From assembly GCF_023634065.1 (NCBI RefSeq), contig NZ_JALKCV010000011.1, positions 1 through 64,000 on the forward strand: a stretch of 64,000 bases of DNA, in the 5' to 3' direction. Source of the DNA: Microbulbifer litoralis. GTDB taxonomy: Bacteria; Pseudomonadota; Gammaproteobacteria; Pseudomonadales; Cellvibrionaceae. Positions 53,946 through 63,606 of the stretch are shown here, in pieces (the first letter of the stretch is position 1; each line of letters opens with the position of its first letter). The notes under the pieces are model-generated. The model searched no databases. It worked only from the letters and a program-made list of their open reading frames with translations, and was not told the DNA's origin. Position numbers and translations under genes: made by a program.

Positions 53946-54061
53946 GGCGGTCCCACTGCCGGGGGCGGTTTGCAGGACACGCTGTGAATACATCCATGTA
54001 CGCTCGTAATCGACATCCCTGTCTCATACGGTCCCGCAAACCGCCCCCGGCAGCAGGACCC
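53946..54061. repeat. Dispersed palindromic repeat, copy 3
   Basis: GGCGGTCCCACTGCCGGGGG at the left end and CCCCCGGCAGCAGGACC at the right end. The interior matches copy 2 (20272-20386) in reverse complement nearly throughout. It lies between the class III aminotransferase and the puuA-like gene, inside their presumed transcript. Confidence 0.9.
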
Positions 54062-54126
54062 TCGCATCAAGCTTCGATATTCTTTTGGACTGGGGCCGTA
54101 GGGTGCGCCGAGCGCACTGGCTCAAG

Positions 54127-54154
54127 TCCCGAGCCCCGAGCCCCGAGCCCCGAC
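54127..54154. repeat. CGGGACT-type heptad array, four units (reverse orientation)
   Basis: TCCCGAG, CCCCGAG, CCCCGAG, CCCCGAC; in reverse this is CTCGGGG/CTCGGGA, the same heptad as elsewhere. It follows GGGTGCGCCGAGCGCAC and ends 4 bp from the aminotransferase stop codon. Confidence 0.8.
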
Positions 54155-54158
54155 AAGC

Positions 54159-55508
54159 TTAAGCCATCGCCTTCGCCGTGTCGTCCAGTGCGCGATGCGC
54201 CTTATCCACCAGCTCGTCCACCTGCGCGGTGGTCAGGATCAGCGGCGGCGCGATGATCATGGTGTCACCTGTGGCGCGCATCACCAGGCCGTGCTTGATG
54301 CTCATATCGCGGCAGACGGCGCCCGCGGTGCAGTCTTCGTCGAAACGCGCGCGACTGCCCTTGTCCTTGACCAGCTCCAGCGCACCGACGAGCCCCAGGC
54401 TGCGGGCCTCGCCCACGATCGGGTGGTCGCCCAGTTCCGCCCAGCGTTTGGCCAGGTAAGGCGCGGTTTTGTCGCGCACGTTTTCGATGATTTTCTCATT
54501 GCGCAGGATGTTGATCGTCGCCAGGCCGGCCATACAGGCGGCCGGGTGCGCCGAGTATGTGTAGCCGTGGGTGAACTCGCCGCCCTTGGCCTTGATCACT
54601 TCCGCCACGCGGTCGCTGACCATTGTGCCGCCCAGCGGGAAGTAGCCGTTGGTCACCGCCTTGGCAAAGGTCATCAGGTCCGGCTTCATGCCGTAGTAGT
54701 CGGCACCGAACCACTCGCCGGTGCGGCCGAAGCCGAAGATCACTTCGTCCATCACCAGCAGGATATCGTACTGGTCCAGAACCTTCTTTACTTCCGGCCA
54801 GTAGGTTTCCGGCGGGATGATCACACCGCCGGCGCCCTGGATAGGCTCGGCGATAAACGCGGCCACTTTTTCCGGGCCCAGCTGCTGGATTTTTTCGTCC
54901 AGCGCGCGCGCTGCCTGCACGCCGAATTCTTCCGGAGACTGGTCGCCGCCTTCCCCGAACCAGTAGGGCTGCTGGATATGCTCGATATAGTCCAGCGACT
55001 GGAACTGCTTGTGCATGCCGCTCATGCCGCCGAGGCTGGCACCGCCGATAGTGGAGCCGTGGTAGGCGTTCTTGCGCGAAATGACAACGCGTTTCTCGGG
55101 CTGCCCTTTCAGGTCCCAGTAGCGGCGGATGATGCGCAGGTTGGTGTCGTTGGCCTCGCTGCCGGAGCCGGTGAAGAAGACGTTGTTCAGGCCTTCCGGC
55201 GTCACTTCCGCCAGCGCATCCGCCAGCTCGATGGACGGCACCGTGGTGCACTGGAAGAAGCTGTTGTAGAACGGCAACGTGTTCAGCTGCTCGTAGATGG
55301 CGTCGGAGATTTCCTTGCGGCTGTAGCCCAGGTTGCAACACCAGAGACCGGACATGCCATCGAGCATCTTGTGACCGTCGATATCGGTGATATAGGCCCC
55401 CTCGGCACCGGTGATCACCCGCGTGCCCTGCTTGCCCAGGTCGTTGAAGTCGGTAAAGGGGTGCAGCAGGTGTTCGCGGTCGTGTTGTTGCAGTTCGCTC
55501 TTGTTCAT
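54159..55508 (-). CDS. Class III aminotransferase, putrescine/polyamine:pyruvate type (SpuC-like)
   Basis: A 449-residue fold type I PLP enzyme. Features are GMSGLWCCNLGYSRKEI near the start, FTGSGSEANDTNLRIIRRYW, the aspartate in LLVMDEVIFGFGRTG, and the PLP lysine in MTFAKAVTNGYFPLGG. It moves an amino group from a diamine, or from beta-alanine/GABA-type amines, to pyruvate or 2-oxoglutarate. ATG 55508 has AGGAGCGAGAC upstream. Followed by the puuA-like gene, it fits polyamine catabolism; the true amine is not proven. Confidence 0.87.
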   Translation of the reverse strand: MNKSELQQHDREHLLHPFTDFNDLGKQGTRVITGAEGAYITDIDGHKMLDGMSGLWCCNLGYSRKEISDAIYEQLNTLPFYNSFFQCTTVPSIELADALAEVTPEGLNNVFFTGSGSEANDTNLRIIRRYWDLKGQPEKRVVISRKNAYHGSTIGGASLGGMSGMHKQFQSLDYIEHIQQPYWFGEGGDQSPEEFGVQAARALDEKIQQLGPEKVAAFIAEPIQGAGGVIIPPETYWPEVKKVLDQYDILLVMDEVIFGFGRTGEWFGADYYGMKPDLMTFAKAVTNGYFPLGGTMVSDRVAEVIKAKGGEFTHGYTYSAHPAACMAGLATINILRNEKIIENVRDKTAPYLAKRWAELGDHPIVGEARSLGLVGALELVKDKGSRARFDEDCTAGAVCRDMSIKHGLVMRATGDTMIIAPPLILTTAQVDELVDKAHRALDDTAKAMA

Positions 55509-55748
55509 GTCTCGCTCCTGATAAAACCGCCCGGTCGGGGCGACAACCAAATGTGACTCGCCACCTCCCTGTGGCCCGGCCGGCGGCCAGCCAAAAGCTG
55601 CCGATATGCCTCCCGCAAATTTGTGATCACATTTTAGTGCGGGCCGAGCCGATTGTGCAATAGGGGTATCAGGGAGTGTAGGTTGGGTTCCCGGGAACGC
55701 GGGGCGCCAGCCCCGCAGGTCTAGCAAGAGGACTACCGCAGGCCGGCA

Positions 55749-56060
55749 TCAGAACCCACAGTCCACCGCATCCAGCAACATATGGGTAACCAGCCCGATC
55801 CCCAACCAGCGCACCGGCTTCCACGGCAGGAACATCATGGCACCGTATACGGAGATTGGCAGCATCTTGTGCAGCGGGTGGGTGTTGATACTGCAGCGAT
55901 TGGGATCGTAGACCGGGTCGGCCCACAGGTGGTCCAAATCCACCAGGTTGGCGGCCAGCATAATCACTGCGGCCTTCTTCCAGTCGTCGCGAAAGAAAAA
56001 CCAGGCAATGGCTACCGGCACCAGGAAGTGTAAAAAGATATGAATATAGCTGAACATCAA
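55749..56060 (-). CDS. Small membrane protein, DUF6122-like
   Basis: A 103-residue protein with about three transmembrane segments. It contains YIHIFLHFLVPVAIAWFFF, NLVDLDHLWADPVYDPNRCS, HPLHKMLPISVYG and LVTHMLLDAVDCGF. The histidines and aspartates in DLDHLW, HPLHK and HMLLDAVD resemble the metal-dependent hydrolase (YdjM-like) membrane family. Function unknown. It lies 9 bp after the GntR gene and is likely co-transcribed. The hairpin GCGGGGC-GCCA-GCCCCGC (55699-55716) follows it and may serve as a terminator. Confidence 0.75.
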   Translation of the reverse strand: MMFSYIHIFLHFLVPVAIAWFFFRDDWKKAAVIMLAANLVDLDHLWADPVYDPNRCSINTHPLHKMLPISVYGAMMFLPWKPVRWLGIGLVTHMLLDAVDCGF

Positions 56061-56069
56061 TGTAACTCT

Positions 56070-56741
56070 TTAGAGTAATTCTTCTGCGGAAATCGAGCCC
56101 AGGCCCTCTTCGATATCCTGGCGAATAGCGGTTCTGACTTGTGTGGCGACACCGGAGGTGATGGCTTCGAGCAGGTCCCGATGCCGGTCCGGCAACTCCT
56201 GTACGCCGAACTTCTGGAACACCAGGTGCTGTAGTGGCGCCGTCTGCAGCCACAGGCTCTCGATCAGCGACAGGATGATATGCGGCCTCCCGAGCCGGTA
56301 GAGCGTGAAGTGGAACTCCAGGTTGGCAGTGACATACTCCTCGATATCCTTGTGCGCCAGCGACGCGGTCACCCGGTCGTCGAGGCGGCGCAGTTGCTCC
56401 AGCTCGTCGGGGCCGACGAACGGCAGAGCCTGTTCCGCCGCCTGGCACTCCAGCGCCACCCGCGCCGCGCAGATCTCGGCGAGCTTTTCCGGCGTCATCG
56501 TGGGCACCGTCACGCGGCGGGTATCCGACAGCTCCAGCGCGCGCTCGGAAGTCAGGCGCCGCAGTGCTTCGCGCACCGGCATCGGGCTGCAATCCAACTC
56601 CGCCGCCAGGCCGCGGATAGTGATCGCGTGACCGGGCAGGAATTTGCCGCGCAGTATCGCGTCGCGCACCTGGTAGTAGACCCGCTCCTGGGTAGTGCGG
56701 TACTCCTCCTGGGGAGCACTGAATTCCGGCGATGTCTTCAT
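56070..56741 (-). CDS. GntR-family regulator with FCD effector domain
   Basis: A 223-residue FadR-type regulator. The winged helix-turn-helix is at residues ~20-85 (QVRDAILRGKFLPGHAITIR, AAELDCSPMPVREALRRLTS). The all-helical FCD domain carries EYVTANLEFHFTLYRLGRPH, with metal-binding-type His residues and HRDLLEAITSG. FCD regulators respond to organic acids or similar metabolites. ATG 56741 is 7 bp after the patatin stop with GAGGTG upstream, so the two genes are an operon. It may also act on the neighbouring polyamine genes; that is inference. Confidence 0.88.
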   Translation of the reverse strand: MKTSPEFSAPQEEYRTTQERVYYQVRDAILRGKFLPGHAITIRGLAAELDCSPMPVREALRRLTSERALELSDTRRVTVPTMTPEKLAEICAARVALECQAAEQALPFVGPDELEQLRRLDDRVTASLAHKDIEEYVTANLEFHFTLYRLGRPHIILSLIESLWLQTAPLQHLVFQKFGVQELPDRHRDLLEAITSGVATQVRTAIRQDIEEGLGSISAEELL

Positions 56742-56748
56742 GAACACC

Positions 56749-57855
56749 TCACGCGGCAGCCACCCGCGGCAGTTTGTGCAACACATCGTCGGCCGCCACC
56801 TCGATCAGGTGATCGGCGATGCTGCCAGCCTGCCACATCTCGTGGAAATCCTCCGCCACGCGACGGCTCATATCCACCACGGTATTCCAGTATTTCAGCC
56901 GCTCGTTGTTGTCGAGCTTGTAGAAATCGTTGCGGTCGGGGATCTTGCCGTAGGGCAGGCTGGCGACAAAGCCCGGTGACGGCGCCAGCAGCAGCGTATT
57001 CTGCAGCGCGCCGCCGCGTACCCAGCGCCAGCTCAGGCTCTTGTCGAACCAGCCGGGCACCATGTAGGGGAAGAAATGCGGATAGAGCGCCAGCCCCCGC
57101 GGGTGCTCGAACAGCAGGTCGAAGTGGTAATCGGTGATACCGCCGTCGCGATAGTTGCCGGCGGGCGCGCCCCGGGGATCCCGGATACCCGCCATCACCA
57201 GCGGAATGGAGCCGCTGGCCAGCACCGACGCGCGGACATTCTCCGGCGACAGGCGCGTGTTGACGGTGCTGAGGTTGCGGAAGTTCACCGACGGTCGCTC
57301 GCCCGCGTGAAAGACCACCCGGTCCCAGAACACCCGCAGCGAGCGGCGCGACAGCGCATTGGCCAGCGCCGATGCCAGCAGCGCCGGCGCCAGCAGCGTG
57401 CGCCGCTCACTGGCCAGCGGTCCGCGGCCGCGCACCGTGACGAAATGGCTCTGCCAGACCGGGCTCTCCGCCACCTGCCGCGCGCCATCGTCGCCCAGCA
57501 CATCCTTCAGGATGCGTTCGGCGGCGCCGGTAATCTCCGCCGGCGTCGGCCTCGCGGAGGCGTAGGTCTGGTTGATGTAGCCGTATTCCAGCCGCTCCAG
57601 GGCCGCGAGGGGATCATCCATCGCGTAACACATATTGCGGAAACTGCCGATGGAGGAACCGACAGACGCAATCGGTTCGCGGCGATCGCGGAAAAACTCC
57701 CCCATCAACACCCGGTCGAGCTGGCTGATCACCAGCCATTTGGGGCCACCCGAGGCGCCCACCAGGGTCGAGAACTGCCGCTGGTGCAGCCCCTCCTCGC
57801 GAATTCGCTTTGCCGCACCGGCACCTGCCAGCAAGACGCAATTGGATTTTTTCAC
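56749..57855 (-). CDS. Patatin-like phospholipase
   Basis: About 368 residues. The patatin oxyanion loop and serine lie in CVLLAGAGAAKRIREEG and VGSSIGSFRNMCYA (G-x-S-x-G as GSSIG); the Asp partner is in YRDGGITDYHFDLLF. Family members are lipid acyl hydrolases. The start is uncertain: GTG 57855 (VKKSNCVLLAG) is the best fit, and a TTG at 57873 would add six residues. It is followed by the GntR gene after 7 bp, so expression is probably linked. Confidence 0.82.
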   Translation of the reverse strand: MKKSNCVLLAGAGAAKRIREEGLHQRQFSTLVGASGGPKWLVISQLDRVLMGEFFRDRREPIASVGSSIGSFRNMCYAMDDPLAALERLEYGYINQTYASARPTPAEITGAAERILKDVLGDDGARQVAESPVWQSHFVTVRGRGPLASERRTLLAPALLASALANALSRRSLRVFWDRVVFHAGERPSVNFRNLSTVNTRLSPENVRASVLASGSIPLVMAGIRDPRGAPAGNYRDGGITDYHFDLLFEHPRGLALYPHFFPYMVPGWFDKSLSWRWVRGGALQNTLLLAPSPGFVASLPYGKIPDRNDFYKLDNNERLKYWNTVVDMSRRVAEDFHEMWQAGSIADHLIEVAADDVLHKLPRVAAA

Positions 57856-57899
57856 TGCTGTACTCGAAATCAAATGGGGTTAGCCCCTGCGGGCGCCGG

Positions 57900-58367
57900 C
57901 TACCACTCGCCGGTGTTCTCCATGGACGCCCAGGGCTCCTGGGGCTCCAGTGCCTCCCCTTTCTGCAACAGCTCGATGGAGATGTTGTCCGGCGAGCGCA
58001 CGAAAGCCATATGGCCGTCGCGCGGCGGACGGTTGATGGTAACGCCCTCGTCCATCAGCCGCTGGCAGGTGGCGTAGATATTATCCACGCGATAGGCCAG
58101 ATGGCCAAAGTTTCGCCCACCGGTATAGCTTTCCGGGTCCCAGTTATAGGTCAGTTCCAGCATCGGCGCCCTGCTCTCCCGCGCACTGTCCATATCCCCC
58201 GGCGCGGCGAGAAACACCAGCGTAAAACGCCCTTTGTCATTTTCCTTGCGGCTGACCTCCTGCAAGCCCAGCTTCTCGCAATAAAACCTCAACGAAGCTT
58301 CCAGATCGGCCACGCGGACCATGGTGTGCAGATATTCCACTCGACTATTCCTCGTTTTTGCAACCAT
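57900..58367 (-). CDS. Glyoxalase I-like VOC protein (lactoylglutathione lyase family)
   Basis: A 155-residue VOC protein. The four metal-ligand regions of GloA are visible: [16 protein letters not shown] (His), [12 protein letters not shown] (Glu), [16 protein letters not shown] (His) and [13 protein letters not shown] (Glu). This supports a glyoxalase I-type nickel enzyme that detoxifies methylglyoxal with glutathione. The sequence between is longer than in minimal GloA. It ends 45 bp upstream of the patatin start. It could also be a generic VOC enzyme, but the ligand pattern favours GloA. Confidence 0.82.
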   Translation of the reverse strand: MVAKTRNSRVEYLHTMVRVADLEASLRFYCEKLGLQEVSRKENDKGRFTLVFLAAPGDMDSARESRAPMLELTYNWDPESYTGGRNFGHLAYRVDNIYATCQRLMDEGVTINRPPRDGHMAFVRSPDNISIELLQKGEALEPQEPWASMENTGEW

Positions 58368-58417
58368 CTACAATCGGCGACAACATAGGATATCGCGCAT
58401 TGAAGCACTAGGATCAA

Positions 58418-59581
58418 ATGTACCAAAAATACTATTCACAATTCCTGCAGGCCCCCAGCGGCGCGCCCTCCTCGATGCTGCATATGGCCTGCCACTCCCA
58501 CCACTACTGGCCGGACGTGACCCTGGACGCGGTGCAGCAGTACTGGCACGACGCCGCGCAGCTGGCGGACGACAAGTGGGGACCAATTTTTGAACAGAAG
58601 ATCCCCGCCTGGCAGGCGGCGGTGGCCCGCACCCTGGCATTGCCACAACCCGACCGCATCGCACTGGCGCCCAACACTCACGAGCTGGTCTGCCGCCTGC
58701 TCAGCGCCTTCGACCCGGGGAGGCCGCTGCGCATCCTGACCACGGATGGCGAATTCTACAGCTTTGCGCGACAGTTGCAGCGACTGGAGGAACTGGACAA
58801 CGTCGAGGTCACCCGCATTGCCAAGGAACCCTACGCCACCCTGGCGGAGCGTTTCGAACAGGAACTGCACCGCAACGACTACCAGCTGGCCTACGCCAGC
58901 CTGGTATTTTTCGATTCCGGCGTGGTCTTTCCGCAACTGCTGGAGATCGCCGCGTGCAAGCCGGCGCGCACCGAATTCGTCATCGACGGCTACCACGCCT
59001 TCTTCGCGCGGCCGCTGGACCTGGGCCCGGTAGCGGACACGGTCTTCTTTACCGCCGGCTCCTACAAATACCTCGGCGCCGGCGAGGGGCTCTGCTTTAT
59101 GAGCATTCCCAAAGACTGCAACCTGCGCCCGCTGAACACCGGCTGGTTCGCCGAAATGGCCGAACTAGAGGACCGCGCCGACCGCGTCGGCTTTTCCGAC
59201 AACTGGCTGCGCTTTGCCGGCGCCACCATGGATTACAGCACCCTGTACAAGGGGTTGGCAGTGTTCGGGCTGTTTGAGCGGGAGGGCATTACCGTCGACA
59301 GGATTCACGACCATGTACTGGCGGCACAACGGCGCTTCCTGGAGACCATGGATGCCGCCGGCCACCCCCTGCTGAACCGGCAGAACCTGCTTCACCACGA
59401 CCTGGAAAACGGCCACGGCCACTTTTTCACTTTCGATTGCGGCACCGCGGAAAAATCGGAAATGCTGCAGAAAGCGCTGAAATCCCGCGCGGTTCTCTGC
59501 GACCGGCGCCAGCGGCTGTTGCGCCTCGGGTTTGCCATTTACCACGGGGAGAGTGAAACTTATCGGCAGGTGTTTGCCTGA
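58418..59581 (+). CDS. Class V aminotransferase fold protein (kynureninase/cysteine desulfurase-like)
   Basis: A 387-residue fold type I PLP protein. It has MLHMACHSHHYWPDVTLDAV, the PLP-Asp in FVIDGYHAFFARPL, and the PLP-Lys in FFTAGSYKYLGAGEGLCFM. The N-terminal HSHHYWPD resembles the kynureninase subgroup. Substrate unknown: kynurenine, isopenicillin-N-type or cysteine derivatives are possible. It starts at ATG 58418 and is divergent from the glyoxalase gene. Confidence 0.75.
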   Translation: MYQKYYSQFLQAPSGAPSSMLHMACHSHHYWPDVTLDAVQQYWHDAAQLADDKWGPIFEQKIPAWQAAVARTLALPQPDRIALAPNTHELVCRLLSAFDPGRPLRILTTDGEFYSFARQLQRLEELDNVEVTRIAKEPYATLAERFEQELHRNDYQLAYASLVFFDSGVVFPQLLEIAACKPARTEFVIDGYHAFFARPLDLGPVADTVFFTAGSYKYLGAGEGLCFMSIPKDCNLRPLNTGWFAEMAELEDRADRVGFSDNWLRFAGATMDYSTLYKGLAVFGLFEREGITVDRIHDHVLAAQRRFLETMDAAGHPLLNRQNLLHHDLENGHGHFFTFDCGTAEKSEMLQKALKSRAVLCDRRQRLLRLGFAIYHGESETYRQVFA

Positions 59582-59668
59582 TAAAAACAAAGCTCCGCTC
59601 AGCTGCCATTCAGATTGTGCGCCTTACCATACGCACACTTATCCAGAAACGACCACAAGGAAAATGTT

Positions 59669-60376
59669 ATGAAGGTTGTAAAGGTCTCTCTCGCCGCACT
59701 ACTGGCCCTTACCCTCGCCGCCTGCGGGGGTGAGCGCGCCCCCGGAGAGAAAGGCACCCTGGTCTCCATCTCCGCCACCGGTAAAGCCAGCCGCGTGCCG
59801 GACACCGCCAATATTTCCGCCGGTGTCGTCACCGAGGCGGAAGACAGCGAGAAGGCGATGCAGGACAACGCCGCGCAGATGGAGAGTCTGATGAAGGCCA
59901 TCCACAAGGCCGGTATCGACGAAAAAGACGTGCAGACCAGCGGCATCAGCCTGTCGCCGCGCTACCATCACCAGCCCAACAGCAAACCGGAAATCACCGG
60001 CTACATCGCCCGCAACACGGTGAGCGTCAAGGTGCGCAAAATCGAAGAACTGGGTGGGGTACTGGATGCCCTGGCCGCTGCCGGCGCCAACCAGATCCAC
60101 GGCCCCAGCCTGGAGATCGGCGAGCCGGAGCCGGTGATGGCCGAAGCGCGCCAGCAGGCGCTGGAAACGGCGCAGGAACGCGCCGAGACCTATGCCGAGA
60201 GCCTGGGCATGAAAGTGCGCCGTATCGTCAGCGTGTCGGAAAACGGCAATATCGGCGGCCCGCGCCCGATGCTGCGCACGGAAATGGCCGCGGCCAGGGC
60301 CGACAGCTCCACGCCGGTGGCACCGGGGGAAACAACCATTTCCGTGAACCTGGACCTGGTATTCGAGCTTGAGTAG
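59669..60376 (+). CDS. SIMPL-domain (DUF541) lipoprotein
   Basis: A 235-residue lipoprotein. The signal peptide ends in a lipobox LTLAACGG (Cys acylated). The SIMPL domain starts LVSISATGKASRVPDTANIS and has VQTSGISLSPRYHHQPNSKP, then GYIARNTVSVKVRKIEELGG. SIMPL proteins are periplasmic or membrane-bound with mostly unknown roles, some in oxidative stress. ATG 59669 has AAGGA upstream. It lies between the aminotransferase and the convergent amidohydrolase. Confidence 0.88.
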   Translation: MKVVKVSLAALLALTLAACGGERAPGEKGTLVSISATGKASRVPDTANISAGVVTEAEDSEKAMQDNAAQMESLMKAIHKAGIDEKDVQTSGISLSPRYHHQPNSKPEITGYIARNTVSVKVRKIEELGGVLDALAAAGANQIHGPSLEIGEPEPVMAEARQQALETAQERAETYAESLGMKVRRIVSVSENGNIGGPRPMLRTEMAAARADSSTPVAPGETTISVNLDLVFELE

Positions 60377-60444
60377 GGACTCCTGAACCGGGAATTCCTG
60401 AACGCAGGCACCCCGAACTGCGGACCGGCCAGCCCCCCGGCCGG

Positions 60445-61776
60445 TCAGTCCGCCGCCACGATCACTTCCCCATCCTTCATCACGAACCGCACCCGCCGCA
60501 TCTCGGAAATATCCTCCAGCGGATTGCCCGCCACGGCGATGATATCGGCCCTGCGGCCCGCGCTGACACTGCCCAGTTCATCCTGCATATCGAGCAGGTC
60601 CGCCGCGTTCCAGGTGGCGCTGCGGAGCGCATCGGCGGGGGTCATGCCCGCCGCCACCATCAGGTTGAACTCGCGCGCATTGTCGCCGTGGCGGCTGACG
60701 CCGCTGTCGGTGCCAAAGGCGATTTTGACACCGCGGCGGTAGGCCTCGGCAAAGGTCTTCTGGATCTGCGGGCCGATGGTGGCGGCCTTGGCGCGCACCA
60801 TTTCCGGGAAAAAGCCGTCCAGCGCGGCCTTCTGCGTCACCCACTCACCCGCCACCAGCGTGGGCACATACCAGGTACCGTTGCGCTTCATCAGTTCCAT
60901 GGTTTCCCCGTCCATGTAAGTGCCGTGCTCGATGGAGTCGACACCGGCGCGTATGGCGCGGTCCATTCCCTCCTTGCCGTGGGCGTGCACCGCCACGGTA
61001 TAGCCGTAATCCTTGGCCGTGGCGACGATGGCTTCCAGCTCGTCGGCCATGAATTGCGGGTTCTGGCCGCTCTTGGCCACGCTGAGCACCCCGCCGGTGG
61101 CGGTGATCTTGATCACATCGGCGCCGTCCTTGTAGCGCTGGCGCACCGCCTCACGCGCATCGATGGGGCCATTGATCACCCCTTCGGCCGGACCGGGCCT
61201 GCCCATCAGGTCGTGCCGGTAGCCGTTGGTCGGGTCCGCGTGGCCGCCGGTGGTGGCGATGGACTTGCCGGCGGTGAAGATACGCGGCCCCGGCACGGTG
61301 CCGCTGTCGATCGCGTTGCGCAGGCTGATGGTCACATTGCCGTGATCCCCCAGATCCCGCACCGTGGTGAAGCCGGCCTCCAGTGTGCGCCGCGCCGTGT
61401 CCACAGCCCGCAGCGTGTAGTCCGCATCGTTCCAGGTGAAGGTCTCCATGTAAGTGCGCGGGCCGTATTCGTAGGCCAGGTGGGTGTGCATATCCATCAG
61501 GCCCGGCAACACCGTGTAGTCCCGCAGGTCCACCAGCTGTTCGCGGTCCCGCCGGGCAAATCCCTTCTGCACCGACTCGATGCGACCGTCCGCCACGTGG
61601 ATGGTGCGATCCTCCAGCAGCTCGCCGCTCTCGCTGTCGAACAGCTTGCCGGCATAGATGGCCAGCTCTTCTGCCAGCGCCGGGGAGACGGCGAAAACCG
61701 CCAACATCCCCAACAAGGCACCGGCCAGGCGCACGCGATATAAGCGAAAGTGTCCCGCTTTGGCAGTTGTTGTCAT
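60445..61776 (-). CDS. Exported amidohydrolase (Xaa-Pro dipeptidase/imidazolonepropionase-like)
   Basis: A 443-residue protein with a signal peptide (hydrophobic ~15-33, cleavage after ALA). The metal-dependent amidohydrolase motifs are [13 protein letters not shown] (H-x-H), [12 protein letters not shown] (Lys-type ligand), [28 protein letters not shown] and [14 protein letters not shown]. It probably hydrolyses dipeptides, N-acyl amino acids or similar amides in the periplasm. It starts at ATG 61776 and ends in a stop overlapping the GACCGGCC/GGCCGGTC inverted repeat (60423-60446), a possible terminator. Confidence 0.87.
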   Translation of the reverse strand: MTTTAKAGHFRLYRVRLAGALLGMLAVFAVSPALAEELAIYAGKLFDSESGELLEDRTIHVADGRIESVQKGFARRDREQLVDLRDYTVLPGLMDMHTHLAYEYGPRTYMETFTWNDADYTLRAVDTARRTLEAGFTTVRDLGDHGNVTISLRNAIDSGTVPGPRIFTAGKSIATTGGHADPTNGYRHDLMGRPGPAEGVINGPIDAREAVRQRYKDGADVIKITATGGVLSVAKSGQNPQFMADELEAIVATAKDYGYTVAVHAHGKEGMDRAIRAGVDSIEHGTYMDGETMELMKRNGTWYVPTLVAGEWVTQKAALDGFFPEMVRAKAATIGPQIQKTFAEAYRRGVKIAFGTDSGVSRHGDNAREFNLMVAAGMTPADALRSATWNAADLLDMQDELGSVSAGRRADIIAVAGNPLEDISEMRRVRFVMKDGEVIVAAD

Positions 61777-61879
61777 TGTTCCACCCTGAGCCCCGACATA
61801 AAGTCAAAAAAACGTTCAGCCCCTGCGGCCGAATGATAAAGCCATACAATCTACCGCAATCGCCCACTCAGCCCAAGGG

Positions 61880-62152
61880 ATGTCCCCTCCGGTGAAACTT
61901 TACGCATACGCTGTCGCGCCCAGTTGCCGCCGTGTGCGCATGTACCTGGCCGGGAAAGGCGTGGGGATGTGGAGCCTCCGGGCGGATTTCAACAGAATGA
62001 TGAATGTGGGCGGCTGCTTCCAGCACAGCTCCGGCATATTTGCCGACCGCATGAAGACATTTCCGGATTTCGGCAAGGAGTGTGGCAACAGGGCCGTGCG
62101 GTTTTTCGAGGTGCCGGATCGCCACCTGTCGGAGAACCAATACCTGGTGTAG
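61880..62152 (+). pseudogene. Glutathione-S-transferase-like fragment
   Basis: A 90-codon frame from ATG 61880 (CAAGGG upstream). The first ~27 residues (KLYAYAVAPSCRRVRMYLAG) look like the N-terminal thioredoxin-fold start of a GST, including a Ser/Cys near the active-site position. The rest (WSLRADFNRMMNVGG onward) does not continue the GST fold. The usual GST length is about 200 residues. It is probably a decayed or chimeric gene; an unrelated small protein cannot be excluded. Confidence 0.45.
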
Positions 62153-62251
62153 CGCAAGGATCAGGTAAACGCTCGCGACTGTGCGAAAGCGTGATACCGT
62201 CAGGCGTCGAAAATAAATCCCGGCAATCAAACGCAAATGAGCGCGGCCGGC

Positions 62252-63577
62252 TCACCCGCGCGCGCCGCGTTGCGGCTGCCCGACCAGGCGCACATCGCGC
62301 TGCGGGAAAGGAATCTCGACACCGTTCTGCTGCAGTGTCTCCAGGATGGTCAACAGCAGGTCGCCGCCGACCCGGTTGCGACCGTCGTCTATGCCCTCCA
62401 TCCAGAATTCCACGAACATGTTGACGCCGTTGTCGCCGAAACTGTCGATTTCACAGTCCGGCAGCTCCTCGATGGGGAGTGTTTCTCCACTCAGCACCTG
62501 CGGGTGGGCCGCCACCGCCGCCTTGATGATTTCCACCACCCGGCGCACATCGGTGCTGTAGGCCACAGAGAAATCCACCCGGTAGCGCTGCTTCTTGTTC
62601 TTCTGCGTCCAGTTGACGAAAGCGTTGGAAATAAACTTTTCGTTCGGCACCACCACATCCTTGCCATCGAATGTCTCCAATATGGTTGAACGCATGCTCA
62701 TTTTCACCACGGTGCCCTTTTGCCCATCCTCTATTTCGATGTAGTCGCCGAGGGTCAGGGAGCGGTCGAGGATAATGATGATGCCGGAGATCACATTGGC
62801 GGCGATATGCTGCAGCCCGAAACCGACCCCCACGCCCACCGCGCCGCCAAACACCGCCAGCGTGGTCAGGTTGATGCCCATCAACTGCAGGATCAGCACG
62901 GCGATAACGACGTACAGCACGATCTCGAACAGCTTGGCAAAGACTTCCCGAGTGCGCAGATCCAGGGCTTCCTGGCGGCGGATGATCGTCTGCCCGGTGG
63001 AGTTGGAAACGCGGCCGAGCCAGAACAGCAACGAGCCGAAGATCAGGGTGCGGACGATCCCGTAGGCAGACAGGCGGATGTTGCCGATCTGCACCGCCAT
63101 CGAATCCAGCACCGCGACGATATCGTCCAGTCCGCCGAGGCCGTACAACAGCAGGATCGGCATCCCCACCCAACGGAACACAGAGGCCGCAGCGCGACTG
63201 GTGACAATCTCCCGGATGAAAGCGTTGTACAACAGCACAAGGGCAATGGCGATCGCCAACTGCACCACCCAGCTCTCGCCAACCAATCGGGGGATAAACG
63301 CGGCCACCACTTTCAGCAACAGAATGGCCAGCAGTGGGAACAGCAGCCTGCCGAAGCGGTACAGCAGCATCCGTCCCGGATAGCGCTGCGGGGCCGAGGG
63401 CGGCTGGCGCAGCGCCGCCACATGCGTCTGCAGGCGATGCGTGACCAGAAACGCAATGGCGTAGACCAGCGCAATGATGCCGACCTGGCCGAGCACCGCG
63501 ATGTCGGCCGTTTCCGCCAGCAGTTCCCGGGCCTCGCGCCCCAATCCGGCCAGCAGGTCCTCGGTGTCCCCGTCCAT
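62252..63577 (-). CDS. MscS-family mechanosensitive channel
   Basis: A 441-residue inner-membrane protein. Several N-terminal membrane helices lead to the pore helix and the MscS core: GAVGVGVGFGLQHIAANVIS, LDRSLTLGDYIEIEDGQKGT, MSMRSTILETFDGKDVVVPN, and NEKFISNAFVNWTQKNKKQR. MscS-type channels release solutes upon osmotic downshock. The length is larger than E. coli MscS (286) because of the extra N-terminal helices. ATG 63577 (MDGDTEDLLAGLG). It lies 29 bp after the M16 peptidase stop, so the two may be co-transcribed. Confidence 0.9.
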   Translation of the reverse strand: MDGDTEDLLAGLGREARELLAETADIAVLGQVGIIALVYAIAFLVTHRLQTHVAALRQPPSAPQRYPGRMLLYRFGRLLFPLLAILLLKVVAAFIPRLVGESWVVQLAIAIALVLLYNAFIREIVTSRAAASVFRWVGMPILLLYGLGGLDDIVAVLDSMAVQIGNIRLSAYGIVRTLIFGSLLFWLGRVSNSTGQTIIRRQEALDLRTREVFAKLFEIVLYVVIAVLILQLMGINLTTLAVFGGAVGVGVGFGLQHIAANVISGIIIILDRSLTLGDYIEIEDGQKGTVVKMSMRSTILETFDGKDVVVPNEKFISNAFVNWTQKNKKQRYRVDFSVAYSTDVRRVVEIIKAAVAAHPQVLSGETLPIEELPDCEIDSFGDNGVNMFVEFWMEGIDDGRNRVGGDLLLTILETLQQNGVEIPFPQRDVRLVGQPQRGARG

Positions 63578-63606
63578 GGTTTACAGCAACCCGTCCCCGC
63601 GCTCCG

